Source: CAZBMD01 sp964493325 (GTDB lineage Bacteria > Babelota > Babeliae > Babelales > RVW-14). From it: a DNA stretch of 64,000 bases. Below are positions 25,872-35,291 of this stretch, one piece after another. The notes under the pieces are model-generated. The model was not told the origin of the DNA. It made no database searches and worked only from the letters and a program-made list of their open reading frames with translations. The DNA lies in contig CAZBMD010000002.1 of the NCBI GenBank assembly GCA_964493325.1, forward strand, positions 1 through 64,000. The letters run 5' to 3'. Positions within the stretch are counted from its first letter, which is position 1; the number at the start of each line of letters is the position of its first letter. The translations under genes were made by a program, and so were the position numbers.

Positions 25872-27293
25872 ATGACACGCCCAAAGCTTCTTGACGAATG
25901 TACTTTTGTGATCCTTGGTGGAACCGGGGATTTGAGTAAGCGCAAACTACTGCCTGCAATTTACAAGTTGATTGCCGATAAAAGCCTTGACTCGTTTGCG
26001 CTTGTCTGTGTTTCTGTTGATGATACAACAATTGATGACGTGCTTTTTCAGGCAAAGAAAAATATAGAAAACTGCAGCGAAGAGATTTGGGCAACTATTC
26101 GGTCTCGAGCCTACTATCTTAGGATGGATTTTCATGCAAAAGATTCATATAAAAATCTTAAAGAGCTTTTGCACAGGGTTGAAGCAACACATAGTTTAGT
26201 TGGTAATCGCATGTTTTACCTTGCTACGATGCCAGCTCATTTTGACGTTATTACAAAATATCTTGCCCTGTTTAAAATTGCAGAGCCAGTTACAGATTCA
26301 GCTGCTACCGAAAGAAAACCGTGGGCCCGTGTGGTCTATGAAAAGCCCTTTGGGTATGATCTTAAGTCTGCTCGCCGTATTAATCGTTGTATTGCCAAAG
26401 TCTTTCATGAAAGCCAGGTCTTTCGCATTGATCATTGGCTTGGTAAAGAGCTTGTTGGTAACATTGCGCTCATACGTTTTACCAATCGCGTACTTGAGCC
26501 TTTGTGGAATAACAAGCATGTAGAGTCGGTTCAAATTGTTATGAATGAAGATAGAGGAATTGGAGCTCGCGGTTTGTATTATGATGCAGCAGGAATTGTG
26601 CGTGATATGGTCCAAAGCCACATGTTGCAAATTATGGCATTGGTCGCTATGGAAGCTCCTGAGCATCTTACAGCTCATCATATTCGTGATGCCAAGGCAC
26701 ATGTTCTAAAAAAAGTCAAAGTAGAGTCTGTTGTTCTTGGGCAATACGAAGGCTATCAAGACGAAAAAAATGTTAAGCAAGGATCGCAGACTCCAACGTT
26801 TGCGGCGCTTAAACTTTCAATTAACAATAGGCGATGGCGTGGCGTTCCATTTTATGTAAAAACAGGTATTCAGCTTGCTAAGCGTTCTGCTGGTATTTAT
26901 ATCACTTTCAAGCGTGTTGAATGCTTGCTTGATGCTTGCCCTTCTCAGCCAAATGGTTTGCGTATTAACATTCAGCCTGACGAAGGCTTTTTTTTACAAT
27001 TAAACGCAAAAGTTCCTGGAGTTGCCGACGAAGTGACCCCAGTGACGATGGCCTTTTCGCACAGTACCTTGTTTGGGCCAAATACACCTGAAGCTTATGA
27101 GTTGCTTCTCAGTGATGTGATCAAAAAAGATCATGCTGCATTTGTGCGACATGATGAAATTGAGGAGTCGTGGAAAATTGTTGAACAGATTAATCAATTT
27201 GATCAGACGATTTATCCCTATCTACAAAAAAGCAATGGACCTGACAAGCTAAAACAATTGAATACTGAGGAAGGATTTGTATGGCGCATTTAA
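25872..27293 (+). CDS. zwf: glucose-6-phosphate 1-dehydrogenase
   Basis: This is the first step of the oxidative pentose phosphate pathway, making NADPH. The N-terminal coenzyme site FVILGGTGDLSKRKLLPA and the substrate signature RIDHWLGKE (usually RIDHYLGKE) are present, with YEKPFGYDL and the NEDRGIGARG region. The length (473 aa) is normal. The stop overlaps the start of gnd by 13 bases, so the two are translationally coupled. No 6-phosphogluconolactonase gene is next to them. Confidence 0.96.
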   Translation: MTRPKLLDECTFVILGGTGDLSKRKLLPAIYKLIADKSLDSFALVCVSVDDTTIDDVLFQAKKNIENCSEEIWATIRSRAYYLRMDFHAKDSYKNLKELLHRVEATHSLVGNRMFYLATMPAHFDVITKYLALFKIAEPVTDSAATERKPWARVVYEKPFGYDLKSARRINRCIAKVFHESQVFRIDHWLGKELVGNIALIRFTNRVLEPLWNNKHVESVQIVMNEDRGIGARGLYYDAAGIVRDMVQSHMLQIMALVAMEAPEHLTAHHIRDAKAHVLKKVKVESVVLGQYEGYQDEKNVKQGSQTPTFAALKLSINNRRWRGVPFYVKTGIQLAKRSAGIYITFKRVECLLDACPSQPNGLRINIQPDEGFFLQLNAKVPGVADEVTPVTMAFSHSTLFGPNTPEAYELLLSDVIKKDHAAFVRHDEIEESWKIVEQINQFDQTIYPYLQKSNGPDKLKQLNTEEGFVWRI

Positions 27294-28195
27294 ATATTGG
27301 ACTCATTGGCTTGGGGCGTATGGGTCTTTCTATTGCCTATCGTGCTGTACAAGCAGGGTTTATGGTAACCGGTTTTGATTTTAACAAACAAGCATGTGCA
27401 GAAGCTGAAAATCTTGGTGTGCGCATAGCAACAGATGTTGTTGCTGTTGCTGGGCAATCAGACATTATCTGGCTTATGGTTCCAGCAGGCTCCATTGTGG
27501 ATGCAGTGCTGGATGAACTTTTTCCAGTTCTTGATCCTCAAAAAATAGTTATCGATGGTGGTAACAGCAATTTTAATGATTCGATAAGGCGGGCTAAAAA
27601 GTTATCCGAAAAGCAGTTTTCATTTCTTGATTGTGGGACATCTGGCGGTCTTCATGGCAGAGAGATTGGATTTTCTCTCATGGTTGGAGGCAATGAAGAT
27701 GCATTCAACAAAGCGGAGCCTTTTTTTAAGGCAATTGCCGCGCCCAAAGGCTATGGATATATGGGGCGATCAGGTGCAGGGCATTACGTCAAAATGGTAC
27801 ACAATGGGATAGAGTATGCGCTTTTGCAGGCCTATGCCGAAGGATTTCATTTGCTCAAAGAGGGTCAGTACAAGGAGCTTGACCTTGAAAAAATTTCTGG
27901 TGTCTGGGCCCATGGTTCGATTATTCGTTCGTGGATTGTTGATCTTGCTCAGGAGATTTTTGCAAAAGACCAAAAGTTTGATGATATCTCTGGGGCAATT
28001 GGGTCGCATGGTACGGGACAGTGGACGCTTGATGAGGCTGAACGCTGTAATATTCCGGTTGATATGATCAAAAAATCTCTAGAGATTCGTGAGTGGTCGC
28101 AAAGAAGTAGTGGCAATTATGCAACTAAAATTGTTGCGATGCTTAGAAAAGCTTTTGGTGGGCACGCTGTTATTTCTTTGTCTAAAAAGAAATAA
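27281..28195 (+). CDS. gnd: 6-phosphogluconate dehydrogenase, short (YqeC-like) type
   Basis: The enzyme oxidatively decarboxylates 6-phosphogluconate. An NAD(P) Rossmann site GLIGLGRMG (7-15), DGGNSNF, LDCGTSGGLHGRE and GAGHYVKMVHNGIEY are the family landmarks. At 304 aa it belongs to the short form, often NAD-dependent, rather than the 470-aa form. AAGGA precedes the ATG inside the end of zwf. Confidence 0.95.
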   Translation: MAHLNIGLIGLGRMGLSIAYRAVQAGFMVTGFDFNKQACAEAENLGVRIATDVVAVAGQSDIIWLMVPAGSIVDAVLDELFPVLDPQKIVIDGGNSNFNDSIRRAKKLSEKQFSFLDCGTSGGLHGREIGFSLMVGGNEDAFNKAEPFFKAIAAPKGYGYMGRSGAGHYVKMVHNGIEYALLQAYAEGFHLLKEGQYKELDLEKISGVWAHGSIIRSWIVDLAQEIFAKDQKFDDISGAIGSHGTGQWTLDEAERCNIPVDMIKKSLEIREWSQRSSGNYATKIVAMLRKAFGGHAVISLSKKK

Positions 28196-28230
28196 CATAA
28201 AATTTTTTGAAAAAATTAGAACAAATAAAA

Positions 28231-28262
28231 TCAAGCACGGTAGCAACAACTACCGTGCTTGA
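28231..28262. terminator. bidirectional terminator between gnd and the lectin gene
   Basis: A perfect 13-bp stem TCAAGCACGGTAG/CTACCGTGCTTGA with loop CAACAA, and AT-rich tails on both sides. It can serve both convergent genes. Confidence 0.88.
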
Positions 28263-28268
28263 AATTTT

Positions 28269-28886
28269 TTATTGCTTTGAGGTTCGATTTTTACGAGCTT
28301 TATGGTTAGTTTTTTCTACATTTTTGCTTCTGGTTTCAAGGATTTCCCTGTGTATGATTTCTTCTGTTTCTGCTCCAAGTAAACTGAGAAAGACAGCATT
28401 ATCGGAGTGAAGGAAGCAGCCTCCAAAAAATGCTCGAATTTTTTCATCAACTGGAGCTGATAAACTAAATGGTGTTTGAGACTCCATACTGTCGCCGCTT
28501 CCAAAAGGACCGAATTGTTTTCCTTTTCTTGTTTTAAAAACAACTTTTGCTAAATGCATTCCTCCATACCAGTATCCATAAACACCTGAGACTTTGACAA
28601 TTGGATCGTTGGGAGAAACTCTGAATTCTGCATTGAAACTATTATCCAAAGGATTACAAGTTCCTAGCTTTTTTTTCCCATAGTAGACTTGTATACGATC
28701 AAAAATGCTTCCATGCCAAATTCTTATTCTTGTAATAGGCTTTGTTGCTTCATCTCGATGATCAAATGTCCCTGAAGAGTTTCCTCCAATCGGACCGAGC
28801 GTTGTGGCTTGACAGCTAAAGCCTCCTTTGATTAATGCTAGTCCGAATACCAGCATTGTGGCATATTGTATTTTATGAAAATTCAT
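28269..28886 (-). CDS. exported jacalin-like lectin domain protein
   Basis: After a signal peptide (residues 1-27), the region from about 29 to 165 has the jacalin layout: LGPIGGNSSGTFDH, the strand ITRIRIWHGSIFDRIQVYYG, then a FGPFGS segment, FSLSAPVDEKIRAFFGG and a final LGAE strand. Jacalin-like beta-prisms bind mannose- or galactose-type glycans. The C-terminal 35 residues are basic. An exported lectin in a host-associated bacterium suggests glycan attachment, but binding specificity cannot be read from sequence. Confidence 0.82.
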   Translation of the reverse strand: MNFHKIQYATMLVFGLALIKGGFSCQATTLGPIGGNSSGTFDHRDEATKPITRIRIWHGSIFDRIQVYYGKKKLGTCNPLDNSFNAEFRVSPNDPIVKVSGVYGYWYGGMHLAKVVFKTRKGKQFGPFGSGDSMESQTPFSLSAPVDEKIRAFFGGCFLHSDNAVFLSLLGAETEEIIHREILETRSKNVEKTNHKARKNRTSKQ

Positions 28887-28990
28887 ACGACTCCTTCATT
28901 TAGGGTTTAAAAAATATCTTTCTCTGTTTTAAATTAAGAAATTTTAAGTCGTCAATGGTTAAGTTTGATTTGAGTAAAAAGGGGTTTCTA

Positions 28991-29623
28991 GTGAAATATT
29001 TTAAAAAAATTATTGATATCAGTTGGCCTGTTTTGCCATCTATGACGGCTTACAAAAACAATCGGGTGGTTGAATTTAAGTCTACAAAAATATTCGAGCG
29101 CGATGCTGCGCGTGAGTCGGTTGTAACGCTTGGTGCTCACACCGGTACGCACGTTGATGCGCCGTCTCATTTTATGTGTGATGGCAGGACCATCGACCAA
29201 CTAGACCTTGCCAGTTTGATTGGGTCTTGCGTGGTGATAGATATGACGCATAAAGAAGAAAAAATTACAGAAGAAGATCTTGCAACATATGATCTGCAAG
29301 AAGGTGGGATGATTCTTTTTAAAACAAAAAATAGTGCTTTTGCGCCTACCGATCTTTTTTGCCCGCAGTTTGTCTACCTTGATGCAACAGCTGCACAGTT
29401 TCTGGCATCAAAAAAGCTGCGCTGCGTGGGGATTGATTATCTGGGTGTTGAGCGCAATCAACCAGGGCACGAGACCCACACTATTTTATTTGAAGCTGGA
29501 GCCGTTATTATTGAAGGCCTGCGTTTGCAAGCTGTAGAACCTGGAGAGTATTTTTTATGCTGCCTACCGCTGGCGCTGGAAGGGCTTGAAGCAGCACCAG
29601 CACGTGCGGTACTGCTTCAATAA
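28991..29623 (+). CDS. cyclase family (kynurenine formamidase-like) metal hydrolase
   Basis: The family motif HxGTHxDxPxHF is present as HTGTHVDAPSHF. IIDISWPV at the start, GIDYLGVER and GHETHTILFE further on match the metal-dependent cyclase/KynB fold. I choose GTG 28991 because AAGGGG lies seven bases upstream; an ATG at 28955 has no ribosome-binding site. The natural substrate is uncertain: N-formylkynurenine or isatin-like amides are the known ones. No tryptophan-degradation genes are nearby. It converges with cysS with no gap. Confidence 0.87.
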   Translation: MKYFKKIIDISWPVLPSMTAYKNNRVVEFKSTKIFERDAARESVVTLGAHTGTHVDAPSHFMCDGRTIDQLDLASLIGSCVVIDMTHKEEKITEEDLATYDLQEGGMILFKTKNSAFAPTDLFCPQFVYLDATAAQFLASKKLRCVGIDYLGVERNQPGHETHTILFEAGAVIIEGLRLQAVEPGEYFLCCLPLALEGLEAAPARAVLLQ

Positions 29624-30946
29624 TTACAACTTTTTATCTTGAGGCTCGTAGCCAAGTTGTTTCAGCTTGTCTCGAGTCTCGTCGGCAACAGCCCAATTTT
29701 TTTCTTTGCGGGCTTGCTCTCTTTTTTCAATCAATGCTTGAATTTCTGGTGTTATTTCAACCGTTGTTTCGGGCAAAGGTTGTAGCGTGAGTCCAAGAAT
29801 GGACTGCAGCATCTTTTTGACAAGAGCTGCTGTTTGAGTATCCATTTTTTTAAGGTATTCAAACAAAAGTCCAAGAAACTTTGGTGTATTCAGGTCATCG
29901 CAAAGCGCTTCGAGCATATCGCGTGTAACCTGGTAATCTGCATAATTATTTTCAGCGGCAGCGGGAACTGCTGCTAGAGCCGCAATAATTTTTTTGTAAG
30001 CAACTCCTGCTCCCTGAACATCCTGCAGATTGAAATCAATGGGAGTACGGTAGTGATGTTGCAGCAAAAAAAATCTAAAGACCATAGGGTCAATGGTTTG
30101 AAATGCATCGCGGAGCGTCAAAAAATTGCCCAACGATTTGGACATTTTTTCTTTGTTTACGTTGATGAAAGCGTTATGGAGCCAAAAGCGTGCAAATGTT
30201 GTATCGTGCAAACTTTCGGACTGCGCAATTTCATTTTCGTGGTGTGGAAAAATAAGGTCCATACCGCCACCGTGAATATCAAATGTTTCTCCCAGCAAGG
30301 CTTTTGCCATCACTGAACATTCAATATGCCAGCCTGGTCTGCCGTAGCCCCACGGTGATTCCCAAAATTTTCCAGCTTCGTTACCTTTCCACAATGCAAA
30401 ATCGCCAGCATTTTTTTTGCGTGAGTCCACGTCAACGCGTGCTCCGGCTTCAAGCTCATCAAGTTTTCGGCCAGATAGCTTGCCGTAGCTGTTAAAAGAT
30501 GAGATGTCAAAATAGACGTCGCCATCAACAATGTAGGCGCAGTCTTTGGCAACAAGACCCTGGATAAATGAAATAATTTCTTTGATGTACTGGGTGACGC
30601 GCGGTTCGGCATCTGGGGTAACACAGTTCAGAAGAGCCATGTCTTGATGGTAAGCATCGATGTAGCGGGTAGCAACCTGTGTGTACGAATTGGGGTTGCC
30701 TTCGGCAATTGCCTTGTTGATGATTTTGTCATCAATATCGGTCAGATTGCGGATGTAATTAACTTTGTATCCTATTGATTTGAGCAGGCGTACAAGGACG
30801 TCAAAGTTAACGTATGCTCGTCCGTGACCCAGGTGTGAGTAGTCATAGGGGGTAATGCCGCACACGTACATTGATACGGTGCCCGGTTTTTGAGGAGAGA
30901 ATATTTCTTTTTTTTTGGTCAGTGAGTTGGTCAGGACGAGCTTCAT
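29624..30946 (-). CDS. cysS: cysteinyl-tRNA synthetase
   Basis: A class I synthetase charging tRNA-Cys. The HIGH-like site is PYDYSHLGHGRAYV, the KMSKS loop is KEKMSKSLGNF, and zinc ligands occur in MYVCGIT, HIECSVMA and HHENEIAQSE. At 440 aa it is near the usual length. It starts five bases after the thioredoxin-like gene on the same strand. Confidence 0.97.
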   Translation of the reverse strand: MKLVLTNSLTKKKEIFSPQKPGTVSMYVCGITPYDYSHLGHGRAYVNFDVLVRLLKSIGYKVNYIRNLTDIDDKIINKAIAEGNPNSYTQVATRYIDAYHQDMALLNCVTPDAEPRVTQYIKEIISFIQGLVAKDCAYIVDGDVYFDISSFNSYGKLSGRKLDELEAGARVDVDSRKKNAGDFALWKGNEAGKFWESPWGYGRPGWHIECSVMAKALLGETFDIHGGGMDLIFPHHENEIAQSESLHDTTFARFWLHNAFINVNKEKMSKSLGNFLTLRDAFQTIDPMVFRFFLLQHHYRTPIDFNLQDVQGAGVAYKKIIAALAAVPAAAENNYADYQVTRDMLEALCDDLNTPKFLGLLFEYLKKMDTQTAALVKKMLQSILGLTLQPLPETTVEITPEIQALIEKREQARKEKNWAVADETRDKLKQLGYEPQDKKL

Positions 30947-30951
30947 AATTA

Positions 30952-31431
30952 TTATTTTGTAAAGGTGGTTTGAATTTTTGTCTTCAGTTCATCTTTTGAA
31001 ACAAAACCTTCAATACGGTCTTCTTGGCTTGTTTCTTTGCCATCTTCAAAAAAGAGGAATGCTGGGATACCTCTGATGCCGTATTGTTTTGCAATATCTC
31101 CAGCTTCATCAACATCAATCATGGCAAACTTTGTTGATGCCAAGTCTGCATCATGAGCAAGTTCTTCATAAATTGGTTGCATGTCCTTACAAGCCCCACA
31201 CCATTCAGCATGAAACTTTACAATGACCGGTGCTTTTTCCTGAAGGACTGCTTCTTCAAATTGAGTATCATTTTTGATGTGTATGACGGATGAAGAGTTT
31301 TGATGTTGTGCTGTTACATGTTTTTTACTGCCATGGTCGTGTCCACAGGGACACTTGTGGCAGCCCCATTTGCATGAACTAAGAAATACAAGGCTGATGA
31401 CACTTACGCACTTTAAAAATTTTGTAATCAT
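30952..31431 (-). CDS. thioredoxin-fold lipoprotein
   Basis: The start at 31431 gives a lipoprotein signal with lipobox LSSC (Cys at about 20), preceded by AGGAAAA. A Cys/His-rich stretch follows (CKWGCHKCPCGHDHG), possibly metal-binding. The thioredoxin domain (about 65-155) has the active site WCGAC in place of WCGPC and the cis-Pro in GIRGIPAF. A membrane-bound disulfide reductase or oxidase in the periplasm is likely. It is in an operon with cysS. Confidence 0.87.
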   Translation of the reverse strand: MITKFLKCVSVISLVFLSSCKWGCHKCPCGHDHGSKKHVTAQHQNSSSVIHIKNDTQFEEAVLQEKAPVIVKFHAEWCGACKDMQPIYEELAHDADLASTKFAMIDVDEAGDIAKQYGIRGIPAFLFFEDGKETSQEDRIEGFVSKDELKTKIQTTFTK

Positions 31432-31569
31432 ATTGTTTTCCTGAAAAAAAGGAGGATTAAGATTCTTTAGACGATTCTTTTTATAATATCTGGAAAACAA
31501 AAGTAAGTATAGATACCCTCAAGGAGAGGAGCATTTCTTTGCTTTATGGTAAAGAAGAATGGGGAAATT

Positions 31570-31905
31570 ATGAGAAAATATTTTTTTTTAAAGGCACTTT
31601 TGCCGTGTGCAATTTTTTTTATTTTTAGCACTATTTTTCAACACAACAAGGTTATCAAAATCAATTATGAAAAAAGACGGAATGAGCTCAAGCTTGGGCA
31701 GCTGAAAAAAGAATATAACCGACTGATGGTTTATCATACGACGATGTGTGATTTTCAGATAACGCAAAGCATTGCTCAGCACCGGTGCGGTATGAAGCTT
31801 GTGTCGCTTGCTCAGATTGAGACTCTAACAGATGGAGGTGGGTTTGATTTTTACACTGCGTCATCAAGTGATGCGATGTTTTTGATTAATCAGCGGTCAG
31901 CATAG
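31570..31905 (+). CDS. FtsL-like small membrane protein
   Basis: About 111 aa: one membrane helix (about 5-22) followed by a heptad-like stretch (NELKLGQLKKEYNRL), the layout of FtsL/DivIC. Sequence identity to FtsL is not evident. The assignment rests on size, topology and position eight bases before a class B penicillin-binding protein, where ftsL stands in division clusters. GGGG five bases before ATG 31570 supports this start; an in-frame ATG at 31546 is also possible. Confidence 0.6.
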   Translation: MRKYFFLKALLPCAIFFIFSTIFQHNKVIKINYEKRRNELKLGQLKKEYNRLMVYHTTMCDFQITQSIAQHRCGMKLVSLAQIETLTDGGGFDFYTASSSDAMFLINQRSA

Positions 31906-31913
31906 GTGGGGTT

Positions 31914-33560
31914 GTGATTTATAAAGATTATCGAGTTCGGCTCTTTATCGTTTTTTGTGCGTTTGGGTTTGTGTACCTAGTTCTTGTGGCTCGGCTCTTT
32001 TTTATTCAAATTTATTACAAAGATTTTTTTGTAAACCTTGCTCATGGACAACATCATGTTGCCGTTTCCATTAGTCCAGCACGTGGCGCTATTTATGATC
32101 GGTTCAAAGATAGGCCGCTTACGTTTAACAATGAGACATTGTCTGCATTCATTCTGCCTCATGAACTGAGTGAAAAAGAAAAGACATGCGCTTATCTCAA
32201 GCGTTCTTATCCAGAGGTTTTTGATCGTATGATCAAATTTCCTCAGAGGCATTTTTTATGGCTCGATCGGCATCTGCCCGAAGAGCGACTTACTTATTTA
32301 CGAGGTAAAAAACTTAAAGATATTAATTTTATTGCTGAGCCTCAGCGCTATTATCCTGTCGAATCGCTTGCTCATGTTCTTGGCTTTACCGATATTGATA
32401 ACAATGGCATAGCAGGTATTGAGCAAGAATTTAATAAACATCTGAGTGGCGCTTCGTCGTTTCTTGAGATGGAGCGGGATGCTCGTTCTGGTTGTTTTTA
32501 TTTTGAAAAAAATGTGAACAAACAGGGTGAGCTGGGTTTGCCCGTGGTGCTCACCATCGATAGTGCCTTGCAGTCTTTTGCATATGAAGAGCTCAAAGAA
32601 ACGGTTCTACGGCATCGAGCCAAAACGGGGTCGGTTCTGGTCATGGATCCAGACTCTGGTGAAATTTTGACGATGGCTAACTATCCAAGCTTTAATCCGT
32701 CAGAAAAAAAGACAAATCTTAATCTAGAGGTAACAAAAAATAATGTGGTGAGTGAGTGTTACGAGCTAGGATCTGTTTTTAAAATTTTTACCGCTCTTGC
32801 TGCGCTGGAAGAAGAGTTGGTAACTCCTGATGATTTAATTGACTGCGAGGGTAAGGTTACTTTTATTGATGGTATTCGTGTAGAAAACTGGAAGAGTGTT
32901 AATGTTGTACCTTTCAGTGATGTGGTCAGATATTCGAGCAACGTTGGTATTGCTAAAGTTGCCAAGCTTCTTGGCCCGCGATTGCACCATTATTTACGTC
33001 TGCTGGGGTTTGGGAAAAAGACTGGGATTCGATTTCCTGGTGAGAGAGATGGATTTGTTAATCCTCCCGAACGGTGGAGTAAGCCTTCGCTCATTGTGCT
33101 TGCCTTTGGCTACGAAATTATGGCTTCTCTTCTTCAGCTAGGCTCTGCTTTTTCTATCATTGCCAACGGTGGTTACTCAGTAAAACCGTCGCTGGTTATC
33201 GATCCTCCTCAAGAACCTTGGCAAAAAACAAAGTTGCTAAGCGACAGAACTATCGAGCAAATTAAAGATATTATGGAAAAAATTGGCGAGCGTTACAAGA
33301 TTTCTGGCTATCGGGTGATGGGCAAAACGGGAACAGCACGATGTGTCAAAGATGGCGTCTATTCAACCAAAGCTCATTTGTACACGTTTGCCGGCATTGT
33401 AGAAAAAGGTGATTATAAACGGGTGATTGTGACTTTTATCAAAGAGCCTGAACGTGCTCACATGTGGGCATCTGAAGTCACGGCACCTCTGTTTCGGCGT
33501 GTTGCTGAGCGCATGGTTATTCTTGATACAACGCGGCGAGGGAAAAAGCTGAAGCCGTGA
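31914..33560 (+). CDS. class B penicillin-binding protein (FtsI/PBP2-like transpeptidase)
   Basis: A peptidoglycan transpeptidase anchored by a helix at about 8-30. The PBP dimer domain begins at SPARGAIYDR. The catalytic triad motifs are SxxK in GSVFKIF, SxN in SSNVGIAKV and KTG in MGKTGTA. At 548 aa and following an FtsL-like gene it is most likely the division enzyme FtsI. The start is GTG. It converges with the DHFR-like gene nine bases further on. Confidence 0.93.
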   Translation: MIYKDYRVRLFIVFCAFGFVYLVLVARLFFIQIYYKDFFVNLAHGQHHVAVSISPARGAIYDRFKDRPLTFNNETLSAFILPHELSEKEKTCAYLKRSYPEVFDRMIKFPQRHFLWLDRHLPEERLTYLRGKKLKDINFIAEPQRYYPVESLAHVLGFTDIDNNGIAGIEQEFNKHLSGASSFLEMERDARSGCFYFEKNVNKQGELGLPVVLTIDSALQSFAYEELKETVLRHRAKTGSVLVMDPDSGEILTMANYPSFNPSEKKTNLNLEVTKNNVVSECYELGSVFKIFTALAALEEELVTPDDLIDCEGKVTFIDGIRVENWKSVNVVPFSDVVRYSSNVGIAKVAKLLGPRLHHYLRLLGFGKKTGIRFPGERDGFVNPPERWSKPSLIVLAFGYEIMASLLQLGSAFSIIANGGYSVKPSLVIDPPQEPWQKTKLLSDRTIEQIKDIMEKIGERYKISGYRVMGKTGTARCVKDGVYSTKAHLYTFAGIVEKGDYKRVIVTFIKEPERAHMWASEVTAPLFRRVAERMVILDTTRRGKKLKP

Positions 33561-33569
33561 CCAGTTAAG

Positions 33570-34112
33570 CTATGTTTTTTTTACGTAATGCCTTTGCTCA
33601 ATGTCATTACTATAAATAAATGCAGAAATTTCTCTTAATTGTTCTCTATTGAGAATTTGCTTTGGCAGTGCAATTCCTTCATGAATATCTACCGGAATGG
33701 TGGTGATGATATATTCATCAATCAATCCTGCATCATAGAATTGTTGTACCAGATGCGCTCCTCCCTCGAGCCAAATTCTGCACCCTGGCTGCTGGGTTTC
33801 AATTTGATCAACAAAGTCTTTGATGTCCATTGCAACAAAGGTGATATCTGAGCGTGGGCTTTCTGAGGTGCTTTCAGTGAAAACATATGTGTGTTTGCCA
33901 GCATTAGGCCAGTCTCCAAAGGTGAGCATCTGTTCATAGGTTTTTCTACCTATAACGATCAAGTCTATAGATTTAAAAAAATCTGCATATCCGCAATCCA
34001 TACCTGGGGGCAACGCTGCTGAAAACTCATTGAGCCAGTCAACACCGCCATCTTTGTCGGCAATAAAACCGTCACGGCTGGTGGCAATATAAAGAATAAT
34101 GTGTGGTTTCAT
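33570..34112 (-). CDS. dihydrofolate reductase-family oxidoreductase (RibD C-terminal type)
   Basis: The pattern ATSRDGFIADKDGGVDWL, LIVIGRKTYEQ, TYVFTES and IWLEGGAHLVQQFYDAGLIDEY identifies the RibD_C/DHFR-like family (YyaP group). NADPH-dependent reduction of a pterin or riboflavin precursor is likely; whether it replaces FolA is unknown. It is the last gene of a bamD-yraN-DHFR minus-strand run. Confidence 0.88.
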   Translation of the reverse strand: MKPHIILYIATSRDGFIADKDGGVDWLNEFSAALPPGMDCGYADFFKSIDLIVIGRKTYEQMLTFGDWPNAGKHTYVFTESTSESPRSDITFVAMDIKDFVDQIETQQPGCRIWLEGGAHLVQQFYDAGLIDEYIITTIPVDIHEGIALPKQILNREQLREISAFIYSNDIEQRHYVKKT

Positions 34113-34130
34113 AAGATTCCCTCTGCTTGA

Positions 34131-34502
34131 TTAATTTGGTATAAAAGCATTTTCGATGTATTCAATACTGAATGAGCCATTACTGTGTAAAACAGTTGCG
34201 ATATCAAATCGAAGCACATGACTGAATAGTTTGTTTTCAAGTGCGAAGTGACGGGCAGCGCGGCCTATTTTTTGTTGCTTTGATTTGGTAATCAATTGAC
34301 TGAGCGAGAAATATTGCGTGTTGCGCGTTTTCACTTCGACAAAGACAACGGTATCACCTTTTTGAGCAATAACGTCCACCTCGCCGCTGCGAACAAGATA
34401 ATTTTGAGCAAGAATCTTAAACCCTTGGTCTGCAAGCCATGCGGCAACAGCCGCTTCACCACCTGAGCCAAGGGCTTTTAATTGCTGATACTTTTTTGTC
34501 AT
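34131..34502 (-). CDS. YraN/UPF0102 family endonuclease-like protein
   Basis: A restriction-endonuclease-like fold: GEAAVAAWLADQGFKIL, then the catalytic-type pattern GEVDVIAQKGDTVVFVEVKTR (E-x-D-x(n)-E-x-K). It is 123 aa, as is typical. Its cellular role is not settled. It begins three bases after the bamD-like gene. Confidence 0.9.
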   Translation of the reverse strand: MTKKYQQLKALGSGGEAAVAAWLADQGFKILAQNYLVRSGEVDVIAQKGDTVVFVEVKTRNTQYFSLSQLITKSKQQKIGRAARHFALENKLFSHVLRFDIATVLHSNGSFSIEYIENAFIPN

Positions 34503-34505
34503 GAG

Positions 34506-35291
34506 CTAAAAAAGAAACGGAACTTTTTTAGCGACCAGAGCGTTTCCTTTTTCAAGAAATTCTGATTCGGGAAACTTGCTTGCAAGAATTTGTAGATTCT
34601 TTGCTACAAGCTCTTTATTTCTTTGTCGGTGAGCAAGCTTGCTTTCAAGAAACAGAAGGCGAGCTTCAAGGGCTGGGTTGTTTGGCAGGTATTTTTCTTT
34701 TAAGCTTTCAAGACGTTTTTCGGCTGCCGCATACTTTTTCTGATGCACATAAAAATCAAAAATGTAGACCTCTTTGTCAATAATCTTGCGTTGGCATGTT
34801 TGTTGAACACTAATCACATCGTTGCGATAGGTAATGTATGAGTTGTCGTTTAGGTATTCTCGACAAAGCTTGAGTGCATTTTCGGTTGGAGTTTGATCAC
34901 AATCTGAGCGGAGTGTCTGGTTGAACTGTGCAAGAATTGATTGGTATTTAGCGTATTCGGCTTTTTCGTCAGAAGGGTAAAATTGGTGAAAGTGCTCATA
35001 TAGCTCGTGAGCTGCTGGATATTTTTCAAGTCTAAAAAGTGTATCAGCAAGCAGAATTTTGTAGGAGGCAATGTTGGGTTTTTCTGCGTGTTGCGAGATC
35101 ATAGTTTCTAGGTATTCGGCAGCGTCATCAAGATGTTTTTTTTCTAGAGCGACAAAGGCATTTTCTTTGAGCTCTTCAAAACTCATCTCTTCTTTGCTTT
35201 TTTGTTTTGCGCACGATGACAGAAAAAGGGCAAAAAGAGCGACACCAAAAAAGCGGTGTAGGCAAAAAAAGAATCTGTTTTTTTGAGTCAT
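34506..35291 (-). CDS. bamD: BamD-like outer membrane assembly lipoprotein
   Basis: A lipobox LSSC follows an N-terminal hydrophobic segment (Cys at about 27). The rest is a set of TPR-like helical pairs (LYEHFHQFYPSDEKAEYAKY, AAEKRLESLKEKYLPNNPALEARL), with length (261 aa) and order typical of BamD/YfiO, which helps BamA insert outer-membrane proteins. A palindrome TTGTAA-CTA-TTACAA at 35325-35339 lies just upstream. Confidence 0.85.
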   Translation of the reverse strand: MTQKNRFFFCLHRFFGVALFALFLSSCAKQKSKEEMSFEELKENAFVALEKKHLDDAAEYLETMISQHAEKPNIASYKILLADTLFRLEKYPAAHELYEHFHQFYPSDEKAEYAKYQSILAQFNQTLRSDCDQTPTENALKLCREYLNDNSYITYRNDVISVQQTCQRKIIDKEVYIFDFYVHQKKYAAAEKRLESLKEKYLPNNPALEARLLFLESKLAHRQRNKELVAKNLQILASKFPESEFLEKGNALVAKKVPFLF

